Positions 52,825 to 62,194 of a DNA stretch of 64,000 nt are shown here, piece after piece. The stretch's first letter is position 1, and each line of letters starts with the position of its first letter. Below the pieces are notes generated by a model, which made no database searches, had not been told where the DNA came from, and saw nothing but the letters and a program-made list of their open reading frames with translations. The translations under genes were made by a program, and so were the position numbers. Source of the DNA: Candidatus Roseilinea sp. NK_OTU-006. GTDB taxonomy: Bacteria; Chloroflexota; Anaerolineae; J036; Brachytrichaceae. The stretch spans positions 1-64,000 of the forward strand of contig NZ_JAAFGM010000011.1 in the NCBI RefSeq assembly GCF_012931985.1, read 5' to 3'.

Positions 52825-53199
52825 ATGAGCAAGACGAGATTGTGGTTGGAACGCATCGGAGTGGGCATCATCGCTTTCTTGTCGTTGTCGGCGCCTTTCG
52901 TGTTTGGATTGGTGTATTACCTCGGCGTGACCGATGGCATAGACATCAACGCCGGCGACCCGCTGCGCGAATCGCGCATCTGGATGATCTACGAGCGAAA
53001 CGGCCCGACGGGCATCGGCTGGCTGTACACCGCCCCGACCGACAGCCCGCGGCCGGGCGTGCAGTGCGCCCGCTCACAACTAACCGTGCTGAATTGGGGC
53101 GGCGGTCCCTTGCTCGACACCAGCGCCAAGTATTGCCGCTGTTATGAGCCGGCAGCCGGCAACCGACTTAAAGAATCCCCGGTGGCCTGTCGCGAATGA
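52825..53199 (+). CDS. Small single-pass membrane protein, Cys-containing exterior
   Basis: The 124-residue protein has one N-terminal membrane helix (about 11-34, GVGIIAFLSLSAPFVFGLVYYLG) and an outer domain with six cysteine-adjacent positions toward the end (CARSQL, KYCRCYE, VACRE). The cysteine spacing suggests disulfides. No family is recognised. It precedes the histidine phosphatase gene by 25 bp on the same strand. Confidence 0.6.
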   Translation: MSKTRLWLERIGVGIIAFLSLSAPFVFGLVYYLGVTDGIDINAGDPLRESRIWMIYERNGPTGIGWLYTAPTDSPRPGVQCARSQLTVLNWGGGPLLDTSAKYCRCYEPAAGNRLKESPVACRE

Positions 53200-53224
53200 A
53201 TGACGCGCCACACAACACAACGCT

Positions 53225-53752
53225 ATGCTCAAAGCACTTTATCTCATTCGCCATGCCCACCCACAGCCGAACACCGGCCTCGCCTATGATCGCGCGCCCG
53301 GCCCGCCACTCTCCGAGGTTGGACGCCAGGAAGCCCGCGCGACCGGCTTGTACCTGTCGCAGTGCAACCTGGAGCGACTGTTCGTCTCGCCGTTGGAGCG
53401 CACCCAGGAGACCGCGCGCTTGATCGCGGAGCATGCGCAGGCCCCCATCCAGATCGAAGAGGCGCTAGCCGAGCACCGCAGCGACGAGAGCTTCGAGAGC
53501 GTCAAGGCCCGCGTGCAGGATCTGCTGGCGCGCGTCGAGGGCGATGCGTTCGCCTGTGTGGGCTTCGTCACTCACGGCTCGCCGACCAAGGCCCTGCTGC
53601 AAACGCTGTCGAACGGTACGCTGGACCTATCGCAGTTCGTCTTCGACAACGGCAATCCCGCGCCGACGGCCGGCGTGTGGCGCGCAGAGCGCGGGGATGA
53701 CGGTTGGCATTTGGACCTGGTGTTCACGCCGGCTATGGTGCGGATGAGCTAA
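53225..53752 (+). CDS. Histidine phosphatase family protein
   Basis: The 175-residue protein belongs to the phosphoglycerate mutase-like histidine phosphatases. The catalytic LIRHAHPQPN (phosphorylated His10) is at the N-terminus, VSPLERTQETA gives the second Arg, and FVTHGSPTKAL gives the second His. It is shorter than full phosphatases and the substrate is unknown. It lies between a small membrane protein gene and rsmD on the same strand. Confidence 0.88.
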   Translation: MLKALYLIRHAHPQPNTGLAYDRAPGPPLSEVGRQEARATGLYLSQCNLERLFVSPLERTQETARLIAEHAQAPIQIEEALAEHRSDESFESVKARVQDLLARVEGDAFACVGFVTHGSPTKALLQTLSNGTLDLSQFVFDNGNPAPTAGVWRAERGDDGWHLDLVFTPAMVRMS

Positions 53753-53814
53753 ATCCTCTCTTGCTCCGTTGCTGCGCGTGCTGTGGGTTCGTTCGGGGAG
53801 GTGATTTCGCGCAC

Positions 53815-54363
53815 ATGCAAGTCAACACCGGCAGCGCCAAAGGGCGCAGGCTGAAATCCGTGCCCGGCGACGCGATCCGCCCCATCACCGACCGCGCCAA
53901 GCAAGCGATCTTCAACATCCTGATGGATGACGTGCGCGGCTCGCGCTGGCTAGACCTGTTCGCCGGCACCGGCGCCGTGGCGATCGAGGCGCTCAGCCGC
54001 GGGGCGGAACATGCTACGCTGATTGACATCGCGCCGCAGGCCATCCAAGTGATCCGCGAGAACCTTCGCATCACCCGTCTCGAATCCAAGGCGCGCGTGA
54101 TCCGGCAGGACGCCTTCGACTACCTGCAAGCGCGGCCCAACGCGCGCTACGACTACATCTTCGTCGCCCCGCCGCAGTACCAGGGGCTGTGGTCGCGCGC
54201 GCTGATTGCGATTGACGAGAACATCGGCTGGTTGAGCGAATCTGGCACGGTCATCGTTCAGCTCGACCCGAGGGAGTATTTCCCGATCGCGCTCGACCAC
54301 CTGGAACTGGGCGACCAACGGCGTTACGGCAAGACCATGCTGTTGTTCTACGATCGCCTCTAG
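53815..54363 (+). CDS. rsmD: 16S rRNA (guanine966-N2)-methyltransferase RsmD-like
   Basis: The 182-residue protein begins MQVNTGSAKGRRLKSVPGDAIRPITDRAKQAIF (in part), typical of RsmD, with the SAM-binding WLDLFAGTGAVAIEALSRGA. The catalytic DPPY motif reads APPQY (FVAPPQYQGL), a change also known in some RsmD-like proteins, so target specificity is less sure. ATG 53815 is taken because family similarity starts there and GGGGAGGTGA lies upstream. It follows the histidine phosphatase gene by 62 bp. Confidence 0.85.
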   Translation: MQVNTGSAKGRRLKSVPGDAIRPITDRAKQAIFNILMDDVRGSRWLDLFAGTGAVAIEALSRGAEHATLIDIAPQAIQVIRENLRITRLESKARVIRQDAFDYLQARPNARYDYIFVAPPQYQGLWSRALIAIDENIGWLSESGTVIVQLDPREYFPIALDHLELGDQRRYGKTMLLFYDRL

Positions 54364-54411
54364 CTGACCGGAACCGGCGAACGCACCGCCTTCACCTCTC
54401 TCGCGCGACTC

Positions 54412-55272
54412 TCACCGGTCGAAGATGGCGATCACCGCCGGCACTGGATCGAACGAGTTCATCGAGAGGCCGCCGAGGGTCTCATCCAGCCACAGGCCGG
54501 ACGACCCGCCGCCGTCTAAGTTGAGCGCGCGCGCGACACGCAACTCAGGCGATGCCGCCAGGAAGTCCGCCAGGTCGGTCAGCGTCCACTGCATCATCTG
54601 CGTCACGCCTAGCAACACATAGCCGTCGCGGTCGAGCGCCACGAAGCTGCGCCGGTGGCGCTGTCCGTTATCGCCAATGCCGGCCACCCGTTGCCCATCC
54701 ACCACCAGCATCGGGAAACTCTGCACGGCGTGTTGAATGGCGGGGTCAAAGCGGTAGGGCTGGGTGCGCAACCATTGCACCAATGGCCTGCCGTCGCGCA
54801 GTGCAAACATCCCGCCGAAGCCGCGGTAGCTTCGCCCGAATACCCGTCCATCTGTGATGAGCAGGCCGGTCGCTCGATTGGCCTCATCGAAGAACCCGCC
54901 GTTAATCATGAGCGCGGCGCCGGTGGCGCGCTGCCAATCGCGCAAGGTGCGAGGCACCTGCGGGTCATAGAGCACGCGCATCGTCGCACGTTGCCAATCC
55001 ACGCGCGCCACAATGAGCCGCTCGTCGAAGTTGTTGCTGTGGCCTCGCAGCAGCAAGAGGGCTATCGCCGGCGTGAGGGCGCGCCACTGCCCATCATAAG
55101 CCGGCGGTGTTGCCGTGGCTGCCGGCGTGTGGGTCACGACGACCGGCTGCGTCGGGCGGACCGCCGGCGAGGGGAAAGTCGTCGGCTGCGCCGATGGCGT
55201 TTTCGGCGCATCGCTGCAAGCGGTCAATAGGCCAATGACCACCGCGGCGCCAAGCGCGCCCAAGGAACGCAT
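54412..55272 (-). CDS. Phosphodiester glycosidase (NAGPA)-family lipoprotein
   Basis: The 286-residue protein has a lipoprotein signal (GLLTAC, Cys about 19) and a Pro/Thr linker (up to about 60). The NAGPA/exopolysaccharide-type domain follows, with [26 protein letters not shown], and [14 protein letters not shown]. These motifs mark the fold shared with phosphodiester alpha-GlcNAcase. The substrate here is unknown, possibly cell-envelope glycans. It is divergent from trmFO, with a TAGAAT -10 box only 9 nt before its ATG. Confidence 0.85.
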   Translation of the reverse strand: MRSLGALGAAVVIGLLTACSDAPKTPSAQPTTFPSPAVRPTQPVVVTHTPAATATPPAYDGQWRALTPAIALLLLRGHSNNFDERLIVARVDWQRATMRVLYDPQVPRTLRDWQRATGAALMINGGFFDEANRATGLLITDGRVFGRSYRGFGGMFALRDGRPLVQWLRTQPYRFDPAIQHAVQSFPMLVVDGQRVAGIGDNGQRHRRSFVALDRDGYVLLGVTQMMQWTLTDLADFLAASPELRVARALNLDGGGSSGLWLDETLGGLSMNSFDPVPAVIAIFDR

Positions 55273-55281
55273 GGCGTTGGA

Positions 55282-55299
55282 ATTCTACGCTGTTAGAAT
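55282..55299. promoter_or_regulatory. Back-to-back -10 boxes of the NAGPA-like and trmFO genes
   Basis: TAGAAT on the minus strand (55282-55287) is 9 nt from the NAGPA-family ATG. TAGAAT on the plus strand (55294-55299) is 11 nt from the trmFO ATG. The two boxes point away from each other in a 38-bp divergent gap, so both leaders would be very short. Confidence 0.45.
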
Positions 55300-55310
55300 C
55301 ATGGCGCGCT

Positions 55311-56747
55311 ATGCGCGAGACCGACTGGATCACGGTGATTGGCGGCGGCCTGGCCGGCGCAGAGGCTGCATGGCAGATCGCCCAACGCGGCGTGCGCGTC
55401 AAGCTGTACGAGATGCGCCCGCGCAAGATGACGCCGGCGCACACCACGGGGTATCTGGCCGAGCTGGTGTGCAGCAATTCGCTGGGCGCCGACCAGGACG
55501 ACAAGGCGCCCGGACTGCTCAAACGCGAGATGCGCATGCTCGGCTCGTTAATCCTGGTGTGCGCCGAGCGCGCAGCGGTGCCCGCCGGCAGCGCGCTCGC
55601 TGTGGACCGAGAACGGTTCGCGCTGGAGGTGACCCGCCGCATCGAATCCCACCCGCTCATCGAGGTGATCCGCGAGGAAGCGATCCGCATTCCGGAGGGG
55701 GTCAGCGTGATCGCCAGTGGGCCGCTCACTTCGGATGCGCTAGCCGCCGAGATCGCCCGACTCACCGGCAGCGAGTACCTCTACTTCTGGGACGCCATTG
55801 CGCCGATCGTGACGCTCGACTCGGTTGACCTCACGATCGCCTTCCACGCCTCGCGCTACGGCAAAACGCTGGGCAGCCGGAGCAGCGATGCACGCCCTGC
55901 GCTGCAACCGACCGACGGCGACTACATCAATTGCCCGATGACGCGGGAGGAGTATTACGCCTTCGTCGAGGCGCTGACGACGGCCGAGACGGCAACCCTG
56001 CGCGACTTCGAGCTGCGCGATGAGCGCTTCTTCGAGGGTTGCCTGCCGATCGAGGTGATGGCGCGGCGCGGCAAGGATGCGCTGGCCTTTGGGCCGATGC
56101 GGCCGGTGGGCATCCGCGATCCGCGCACCGGCCGGCGACCGTTCGCTGTGGTGCAACTGCGCCAAGACAACATCGCCGGCACACTCTACAACCTCGTCGG
56201 CTTCCAGACCAACCTCAAGTTCCCCGAGCAAGATCGCGTGCTGCGCATGATCCCCGGCTTGCAACACGCCGAGTTCGTGCGCTACGGCCAAATGCACCGC
56301 AATACATTCATCAACGCTCCTGCGCTGCTGAGCGCTACGCTGAAACTGAAGGATGCGCCTCTCGCGCGCCAGCAGCGCCCGATTCCCGATCCGCGCCGCG
56401 CGATTTTCTTCGCGGGCCAAATCGTCGGCGTCGAGGGCTACGTCGGCAACGCGGCCACCGGCCTGCTCGCCGGCGTCAACGCCGTCCGCGCGCTGCGCGG
56501 CGAGCCGTTGGTCACGCTGCCGCCCACGACCATGCTGGGCGCATTGTGCCACTACATCGCGCATGCGGATCCGAAGCACTTTCAGCCGATGAAAGCGAAC
56601 TTCGGCATCTTGCCGCCGCTGGCGCACCCCCCGCGCGATAAGCGGCTGCGCGGCGCAGCCTACGCCGAACGCGCCCGGCGCGACTTACAGACGGCGATTG
56701 AGTCGCAGGGCATCCTCAGCGATATGCTGGCGCCCGTTCAAACGTAA
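55311..56747 (+). CDS. trmFO: Methylenetetrahydrofolate-tRNA-(uracil-5-)-methyltransferase TrmFO
   Basis: TrmFO makes m5U54 in tRNA using folate and FADH2. The 478-residue protein has the N-terminal dinucleotide fold [40 protein letters not shown] (in part) with the conserved Cys, EYYAFVEAL, and the C-terminal [22 protein letters not shown] split across the FAD end. The length is typical. rex follows 93 bp downstream on the same strand. Confidence 0.95.
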   Translation: MRETDWITVIGGGLAGAEAAWQIAQRGVRVKLYEMRPRKMTPAHTTGYLAELVCSNSLGADQDDKAPGLLKREMRMLGSLILVCAERAAVPAGSALAVDRERFALEVTRRIESHPLIEVIREEAIRIPEGVSVIASGPLTSDALAAEIARLTGSEYLYFWDAIAPIVTLDSVDLTIAFHASRYGKTLGSRSSDARPALQPTDGDYINCPMTREEYYAFVEALTTAETATLRDFELRDERFFEGCLPIEVMARRGKDALAFGPMRPVGIRDPRTGRRPFAVVQLRQDNIAGTLYNLVGFQTNLKFPEQDRVLRMIPGLQHAEFVRYGQMHRNTFINAPALLSATLKLKDAPLARQQRPIPDPRRAIFFAGQIVGVEGYVGNAATGLLAGVNAVRALRGEPLVTLPPTTMLGALCHYIAHADPKHFQPMKANFGILPPLAHPPRDKRLRGAAYAERARRDLQTAIESQGILSDMLAPVQT

Positions 56748-56840
56748 TCGGCGCATACGACAGCGCAGGATAAGCGTCATCGCTGCGCCTGGCTACGCAT
56801 CGCATCGCCAAAATGGCCGCTTCACCTTTACCGATGTGAT

Positions 56841-57461
56841 ATGTCTGCGAAACACGTCCCGGACATCGTTGTTGCCCGGTTGCCGCTGTATCTCCGCGCG
56901 TTGAGCGCCATGCAAAACGGCGGGAAGGTGTTCACCTCGTCACAAGAGATGGCGCAATGGCTCGGGATCAGTTCGGCCCAAATTCGCAAAGACCTGTCGC
57001 ATTTCGGCGAGTTCGGCAAACAGGGCACCGGCTACTCCGTCGCCGGTCTCCAAGAGAAGCTGCGCCAAATCCTCAACCTGAAGCACGAATGGCCCATCAT
57101 CATCATCGGCGCCGGCAACATCGGCAGCGCTGTGGCGAACTACCCCGGCTTCGCCCATCGCGGCTTCCGCGTGTGCGCCGTGTTCGACAACGACCCCAAG
57201 AAGATCGGCCGCTCGGTCGGCGCCTGCAAGGTATACGACGTGCGCCAACTGCCGGAGTTTGTCCGCGAGCACAATATTCGGATGGCGATGATTGCCGTGC
57301 CGGCCGAGTCGGCGCAGGAAGTGGCCGACCTCGCCATCGCCTCGGGGATCGTCGCAATCCTCAATTACGCGCCGGTCAACCTCAGCGTGCCCGCCCATGT
57401 GCGCGTGGAGAACATTGACCCCGTGCTCCACTTGCAGCACATGACCTACTACCTCGCCTGA
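56841..57461 (+). CDS. rex: Redox-sensing transcriptional repressor Rex
   Basis: Rex senses the NADH/NAD+ ratio and represses fermentation or respiration genes. The 206-residue protein has an N-terminal winged helix (PLYLRALSAMQNGGKVFTSS region; ISSAQIRKDLSHFGEFGKQG) and a Rossmann domain with IIIIGAGNIGSAVANY and AVPAESAQEVADLA. The C-terminal helix for domain swapping is present. Possible targets in this window are not clear; only imperfect half-sites were seen. Confidence 0.94.
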   Translation: MSAKHVPDIVVARLPLYLRALSAMQNGGKVFTSSQEMAQWLGISSAQIRKDLSHFGEFGKQGTGYSVAGLQEKLRQILNLKHEWPIIIIGAGNIGSAVANYPGFAHRGFRVCAVFDNDPKKIGRSVGACKVYDVRQLPEFVREHNIRMAMIAVPAESAQEVADLAIASGIVAILNYAPVNLSVPAHVRVENIDPVLHLQHMTYYLA

Positions 57462-57507
57462 TCGTCCAAGCCGAGAACGCGAGTTCGTGTCACTTCGTCA
57501 CAAACTC

Positions 57508-57535
57508 TTGACAAACCTGTTGCGTTCATTAAGAT
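57508..57535 (+). promoter_or_regulatory. Promoter of the small lipoprotein gene
   Basis: TTGACA (57508-57513) is followed, after 16 bp, by TAAGAT (57530-57535). This is a consensus -35 and a 4/6 -10, about 40 bp upstream of the start. Confidence 0.6.
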
Positions 57536-57578
57536 TGGCGACAAGGCTTCTCATTCACTCGAATTCTGGAGGATGATG

Positions 57579-57971
57579 ATGAATAAGCGAATCGTCAGGG
57601 TGATCGCTGCCGGCGTCGGCGCTGCTCTCGTGCTCACTGCTTGTGCAGTGAGCAATCGTCAAATCGTAACCGGCCCGAACGGCCTCGTCGTTGAGCCGCT
57701 CAACCTCACTACAACCCGCGCGCAACCCGCTGCGCCCGTCGTCGCTCCGCCTGCGGAAGAGCGCGCGCTGCCGCCCGCGCCGGCCACCGAGAAAGCGCCA
57801 CAGCCATCCTCCGCGCCTGAGCAGTCCGGCAAAGCGGTCACGGCCGGCGACGCCGCAAAGTCCGTCCAGCAGACCAAAGCCTCAGCCGCTAAATCGGCCG
57901 ACTCCATGTCGTATGGATGCGGCGGCTATGGCTACGCGGAAGGCTACGGCAGCGTTGCCAGCGACGACTAG
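57579..57971 (+). CDS. Small Ala/Pro-rich lipoprotein
   Basis: The 130-residue protein has a signal peptide ending in a lipobox (VLTAC). A mostly disordered Ala/Pro/Ser/Lys-rich body follows, then a short Gly/Tyr tail (SYGCGGYGYAEGYG). No domain is recognised; it may be a surface spacer. Three ATG codons lie in a row at 57573, 57576 and 57579. The last is chosen because GGAGG at 57568-57572 then has a 6-nt spacing. The gene has its own promoter and terminator. Confidence 0.75.
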   Translation: MNKRIVRVIAAGVGAALVLTACAVSNRQIVTGPNGLVVEPLNLTTTRAQPAAPVVAPPAEERALPPAPATEKAPQPSSAPEQSGKAVTAGDAAKSVQQTKASAAKSADSMSYGCGGYGYAEGYGSVASDD

Positions 57972-57996
57972 CCGGCGCGCAGTCTGACCGAGGAAT

Positions 57997-58035
57997 AAAC
58001 CGACCCCGAGCGCCCTGGGGGTCGGTTTGCTTTTC
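57997..58035 (+). terminator. Intrinsic terminator after the small lipoprotein gene
   Basis: AAACCGACCCC and GGGGTCGGTTT form an 11-bp stem with a 10-nt loop, followed by GCTTTTC. It is 26 bp after the stop. Confidence 0.85.
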
Positions 58036-58187
58036 GGGATATGACAAAAATTGGGGTGAGCGACGGTCAGCCCGATCTGCGCACCGCGGCTTCCCTACAG
58101 GTCGCTCATCATGACGACCGTCAGCCATCGGGGGTGTCTTGAGAGGATGATGACTGTTCACCGGATCGGTGCGGCGCTCACCGTCCC

Positions 58188-58215
58188 TTGACGGGATGTG
58201 CGCGGCCCGTATAAT
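58188..58215 (+). promoter_or_regulatory. Strong promoter of glnA
   Basis: TTGACG (58188-58193) and a perfect TATAAT (58210-58215) are separated by 16 bp. Transcription would start near 58222, giving a leader of about 80 nt and ruling out translation from in-frame codons further upstream. The rest of 58036-58187 shows no gene. Confidence 0.8.
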
Positions 58216-58304
58216 TGGGCCAATTGAGCCGAGTGTCACCAGGACGTGACGTTCCGATGAGGGGCGTCGCGTCCTCAGCTTTTCCAAAGGAGCACTACCG
58301 AATC

Positions 58305-59735
58305 ATGACCACCGAACTTAGAGAATTTTTGCGAATACCCTATGCGGAGCTGGAAGAGTTGAACCTCGAGGCCAAGGCTCAGCGCCTGGCGCGTGTGCCG
58401 ATGCACCAGCTCCAAGAAGCACGCTTGAAGTATCTGACCGACGAGAAGCGGATCAAAGCCGTTACCGTGTTGTTCTCCGACCTTGAAGGTCGGCTGCATA
58501 TGCTCGACTACGACAAGAAGTTCTTGTTAAAGTCGTATGACAATCTGACCTTCGACGGTTCGTCCATCCGCGGGTTCACGGCGCAACGCGAGTCCGATCT
58601 GCGACTGGGGATTGACTGGTCGGCCTTTTATTGGGCGCCGGCCGATGTTTTTGGCCCGGGCAAAGTGCTTGTTTTCGGCGAAGTGATGGAGCGCGACGGT
58701 CGGCCGTATGTTGCCGATACGCGCAGCATCCTCAAGGGCTTTGCGCAGCGGATGTTCGAGGAGAAGGGCTACACCATGAACGCGGCGAACGAGATCGAAG
58801 GGTTCTTGTTCAAGGGGTTGAACGCCGAGCGAGAGTATCACAAAACGGGCCAGTTCGAGTTCGTCAACACGGGCGGCTACTATCACTCGCTTCCGGGGGA
58901 TCCGCTCCGCCAGTTCATTGATACGGTGGCCGAGGTACAGCGCGCGATGGGATTCCAGAACGAGAAGGATCACCCTGAAGTGGCACCTTCACAGTTCGAG
59001 ATCAACTACAGCTATACCGAGGTGGTTGCTGCAGCAGATACCATCCAGCTTTATAAGCTGATCTGCCGGCAGGTGGCCGCGCTGCAAGGCCTAACCGCCA
59101 GCTTCTTGCCCAAGCCGGTCGTCGGCGTCAACGGCAGCGGCATGCACACGAACATCTCGGTCAGCCAAAACGGGGTCAATTTGTTCTGGGATGCGAACGG
59201 CGAGGAGAACCTGAGTGAGTTTGCCTGGAACTTTGTGGATCGCATCTTGACGCACGCCAACGACATCTGTCTACTGCTCAACGCGAGCGTGAATGCCTAC
59301 CGCAGGCTCGACCCGCACTTTGAGGCGCCGAACCAGATCATCGCCTCACCGGTGGATCGCGGCTCGATGGTGCGCATTCCGATCGGCAACGCACGCAGCG
59401 CGCGCATCGAGGTGCGCTCGGTGGGGCCGGATGCGAATCCGTATTTGGTCATGTATTCGCTCTTCCGCACCGGCCTGGAGGGCAGCATCAGCAATGAGCC
59501 TGGCTTGCGTCAAGCCAAGCGCTTCCTGCCGGACAACATCTACGACGCGATTGACAACTTCTGCGCGGCGCAGTGGAGCTCGGTGTTGCTCGGCGATGAC
59601 GTCAAGGCGCGCTACGCTGACTTGAAGCGTGCCGCTGCTGATCGCTGTCCACGTTTGCTCGGCACGTTCGTCAAGGGGCCGGAGGTGCAATATCACCACG
59701 AGGTCTATAACCAGTATCTGTGGAATCTGTTCTGA
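58305..59735 (+). CDS. glnA: Glutamine synthetase (type I-like)
   Basis: The 476-residue enzyme makes glutamine from glutamate, ammonia and ATP. Motifs are FDGSSIRGF (beta-grasp end), the ANEIEGFLF metal-site Glu residues, PSQFEINY, the ATP-binding loop VVGVNGSGMHTNIS, and the C-terminal NARSARIEVRSVGPDANPY. The position of the adenylylation motif NLYxLP reads NIYDAIDN, so regulation by adenylylation is unlikely. It has a strong promoter and an AAAGGAG site 12 nt before the ATG. It ends before a bidirectional terminator shared with the sugar ABC operon. Confidence 0.93.
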   Translation: MTTELREFLRIPYAELEELNLEAKAQRLARVPMHQLQEARLKYLTDEKRIKAVTVLFSDLEGRLHMLDYDKKFLLKSYDNLTFDGSSIRGFTAQRESDLRLGIDWSAFYWAPADVFGPGKVLVFGEVMERDGRPYVADTRSILKGFAQRMFEEKGYTMNAANEIEGFLFKGLNAEREYHKTGQFEFVNTGGYYHSLPGDPLRQFIDTVAEVQRAMGFQNEKDHPEVAPSQFEINYSYTEVVAAADTIQLYKLICRQVAALQGLTASFLPKPVVGVNGSGMHTNISVSQNGVNLFWDANGEENLSEFAWNFVDRILTHANDICLLLNASVNAYRRLDPHFEAPNQIIASPVDRGSMVRIPIGNARSARIEVRSVGPDANPYLVMYSLFRTGLEGSISNEPGLRQAKRFLPDNIYDAIDNFCAAQWSSVLLGDDVKARYADLKRAAADRCPRLLGTFVKGPEVQYHHEVYNQYLWNLF

Positions 59736-59752
59736 GCAGACGGCTGCTCAAA

Positions 59753-59788
59753 AACGGGTAGGCGAAGGCGCGCCTCCGCCTACCCGTT
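59753..59788. terminator. Bidirectional terminator between glnA and the FmdB-like gene
   Basis: AACGGGTAGGCG (59753-59764) pairs perfectly with CGCCTACCCGTT (59777-59788) around a 12-nt loop. On the minus strand it is followed by a TTT run extending the TT stem end, so it mainly ends the ABC operon. It is also 17 bp after the glnA stop. Confidence 0.85.
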
Positions 59789-59807
59789 AGCACTGAACGG
59801 CTTGCGC

Positions 59808-60023
59808 TCAATGGCGCCCGCAGGCGCAACTGCCGCCGCACGCGCAGTTGCTGGCTTCCTGCGAATCGCTCGATACCCCAGCGGTGGCGAAGCGCGAGAT
59901 CAGCCGCCGCACGCGGTGTTCCCCACATTCCGGGCAGGCGACTTTGCGCTCATCGCGTGCGTTGCGGATGATGCGCTCGAAGGTTGCGCCGCACTTGGCG
60001 CAACGGTATTCGCGTAGCGCCAT
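59808..60023 (-). CDS. FmdB-like zinc ribbon protein
   Basis: The 71-residue protein has the FmdB-type zinc ribbon: REYRCAKCGATFE (Cys8, Cys11) and KVACPECGEHRVRRLISRF (Cys30, Cys33). The C-terminus adds a CxC-xxx-CxC tail (NCACGGSCACGRH), which may bind metal too. FmdB-type proteins are often called regulators, but the function is unproven. The start ATG at 60023 shares one base with the TGA of the upstream sugar-binding protein gene (TGATG), so it is the last gene of the ABC operon. Confidence 0.85.
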   Translation of the reverse strand: MALREYRCAKCGATFERIIRNARDERKVACPECGEHRVRRLISRFATAGVSSDSQEASNCACGGSCACGRH

Positions 60024-61060
60024 CAGTCCTTCCAGTTGCCGGTCTCCCACTTCTTCAGGAACACGTCGGCCTCTTCCGGCGTGCGCACCAGGTCGAAGCC
60101 GGTGTCCACGAAGGGTGGGTACTCCTTCTTGTTCACCACGATGTCGTACAAGATGCCGACGGCATCGTAGCCCCAGCCGTAGAACTTCTGGCCGATCAGG
60201 GCGTGCACCAGGCCCTCTTTGAGCAGCTTCAGCTCGTTCTCCAAGATGTCCCAGGCGACCACCTTCATGCCGGCCTTGGCTGCGGCCTGGAACTTGGGCA
60301 TGGCGTTGATGTCGCCGAACAGCGGCCATGCGCCGGCCATGAAGTAGCCGGCCAGGTCGGGGTTGGCGGTCAGGCGGTTCTCCACGACCTCAATGCCCTT
60401 CTGGATGTCGTCGTTGCACGGGTCGGTGGCCACCCACTGCAAACCGGCCGGATCGGCCACCTCGCGGAATGCGCGGATGCGCGCCTCCAGGTTCTGTGCG
60501 CCGGGCACGCCGGTGAGGATGGCGTAGGTCTTGTTCGGTTTGTCCTTCAGCAGCTCCACCATGATCTCGGCGCCTTTACGCGCGGCAGCCTCGTTGTCCA
60601 GGCTGTAGAAAGTGATGCGCTTGGAGTTGGGCGAGTCCGAGTCCCAGGTGATGACCGGGATGCCGGCATCCATCGCGCGGTCAATCACCGGCTTGAGCGC
60701 GTCGGGGTCGTTGCACGAGATGCCCATGCCGTCCACCTTGCGCGCGATGGCCGCGTCGAGCAATTCGGCCTGCTTCTGTGCGTCGGCGGATTCGGGGCCG
60801 ACCCACTCCACGGTGATGCCCAACTCCTTGGCCTTATCCTGTGCGCCGCGGCGGGCCACGTCGAACACCGGGTTGTTCACCGCTTTGGGCGACCAGACGA
60901 ACGTCAGCGGCTTCTTCTCTGCAGCCGGCGCCGTGGTCGGCTGTGCGGCTTGGGGTGGCGCAGCCGGCGGAGGCGCAGCGCAGCTCGCCAGCGCCACGGC
61001 GCCGGCGCCGATGCCCGCTGCGCGCAGAAAAGTGCGTCGCGAAACTTTCTTCGTGTTCAT
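60023..61060 (-). CDS. Sugar ABC transporter substrate-binding lipoprotein (Tat signal)
   Basis: The 345-residue protein has a Tat-type signal (SRRTFLRAAGIGAGA) and a lipobox (ALASC). A Pro/Ala linker is followed by a type I periplasmic binding domain of the ribose-binding group (FVWSPKAVNNPVFDVARRG; ITWDSDSPNSKR; NNDDIQ-like CNDDIQKGIEVVENRL). This is a pentose or sugar receptor of the CUT2 type; the exact sugar is unknown. AAAGGAGGGT precedes the ATG by 9 nt. It follows the permease gene in the operon. Confidence 0.9.
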   Translation of the reverse strand: MNTKKVSRRTFLRAAGIGAGAVALASCAAPPPAAPPQAAQPTTAPAAEKKPLTFVWSPKAVNNPVFDVARRGAQDKAKELGITVEWVGPESADAQKQAELLDAAIARKVDGMGISCNDPDALKPVIDRAMDAGIPVITWDSDSPNSKRITFYSLDNEAAARKGAEIMVELLKDKPNKTYAILTGVPGAQNLEARIRAFREVADPAGLQWVATDPCNDDIQKGIEVVENRLTANPDLAGYFMAGAWPLFGDINAMPKFQAAAKAGMKVVAWDILENELKLLKEGLVHALIGQKFYGWGYDAVGILYDIVVNKKEYPPFVDTGFDLVRTPEEADVFLKKWETGNWKD

Positions 61061-61133
61061 GCGAGTCTTACCCTCCTTTTGAACTTCGCGCGTGCGACGG
61101 GCGACGTCTGCCCGTCGCCAACTTTAAGGTATA

Positions 61134-62162
61134 TCAAGTTCGCCGTTGGCGCAAGCGGTCAATCAGCGCCGAGAGCAGGATGATGCCGCCGGTGAAGGCT
61201 TGTTGCCAGTAGCTCTCCACGCGCAGCAGCACCAGGGCGTTGTTCAGCACGCCGATCAGAATGGCGCCGAGCACCGCGCCCAGCACCGTGCCACGCCCGC
61301 CGGAGAGGCTCACGCCGCCGATCACCGCCGCGGCAATCACGAACAGCTCGTAGCCCAGCGCCTGCGTCGGCGCGGAGACGCCCAGCCGCGCCACCACCAG
61401 CACGCCGCCCACGCCGGCCAGCGCGCCGGAGAGCACGTACGTCAGCAGCTTCACGCGGTTTACCGGCAAGCCGGTGAGCAGCGCGCTGGTCTCGTTGCCG
61501 CCGATCGCGTAGATGTATGTGCCCCACACATGATACGAGAGGAAAACGGCGACGATGATGGCCAGGATGAGCAGAAAGATGACGGGCGTGGGCACCGGGC
61601 CGATGTAGCCCTGGCCCAGCGCGACGAACTCGATCGGGAAGTTGCGCACCGTCTGGCCGCTGGTCAGGCCGACCACCAGCCCGCGCACCACACCCAACAT
61701 GCCCAGCGTGGCGATGAACGGCACGACTTTCAAACGCACCACCAATAGCCCGTTGATCAGCCCGACTGTGGCGCCGGCCAGCACGCCCAGGGCAAAGGCG
61801 ATGGCCGGCGGCAGCCCGAAGCTCGGCAACTGGTAGGCTGTCGTCCCGCCCAGGCTGACTGCCATTGCGGCGATTAGCCCGCTGAAGGCCATGGTCGAGC
61901 CGATGGAGAGATCAATGCCGCCGGCCAGGATGACCATGGTGACGCCCAGCGCGGCGATCGCGATGTCGGCGTTGTTGCGCAGGATGTTGAAGATGTTGTC
62001 CGACGTGAGGAAGGCGCTGCTGCTTTGTGACAGCACCAGGCTGAGCGTGAGCAGCACCAGCACAATGCTGGTCTCCGGGCGTTGGATGATCCGGCGCAAC
62101 AGGGACGGTTGCTGCGCAGCCGCCTTCGCAGCTTTGCTCTCTACTGCAACGTTCGTGCTCAT
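61134..62162 (-). CDS. Sugar ABC transporter permease (RbsC/CUT2-type)
   Basis: The 342-residue protein has 8-10 membrane helices. It carries the RbsC-type NNADIAIAALGVTMVILAGGIDLSIGS (in part), the GLINGLLVVRLKVVPFIATLG loop, and the late SLSGGRGTVLGAVLGAILIGV. This is the permease of a CUT2 (ribose/xylose/rhamnose type) importer. ATG 62162 is chosen over TTG 62177. The single permease gene would give a homodimer, as in RbsC. Confidence 0.92.
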   Translation of the reverse strand: MSTNVAVESKAAKAAAQQPSLLRRIIQRPETSIVLVLLTLSLVLSQSSSAFLTSDNIFNILRNNADIAIAALGVTMVILAGGIDLSIGSTMAFSGLIAAMAVSLGGTTAYQLPSFGLPPAIAFALGVLAGATVGLINGLLVVRLKVVPFIATLGMLGVVRGLVVGLTSGQTVRNFPIEFVALGQGYIGPVPTPVIFLLILAIIVAVFLSYHVWGTYIYAIGGNETSALLTGLPVNRVKLLTYVLSGALAGVGGVLVVARLGVSAPTQALGYELFVIAAAVIGGVSLSGGRGTVLGAVLGAILIGVLNNALVLLRVESYWQQAFTGGIILLSALIDRLRQRRT

Positions 62163-62194
62163 ACGACGACCTGACAACGTGATTAATTGATACT

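Noticed and set aside
57484-57503. Possible Rex operator between rex and the small lipoprotein gene
   Set aside because: Only the right half (TCACAA) is good; the left half does not match TTGTGA at any suitable spacing.
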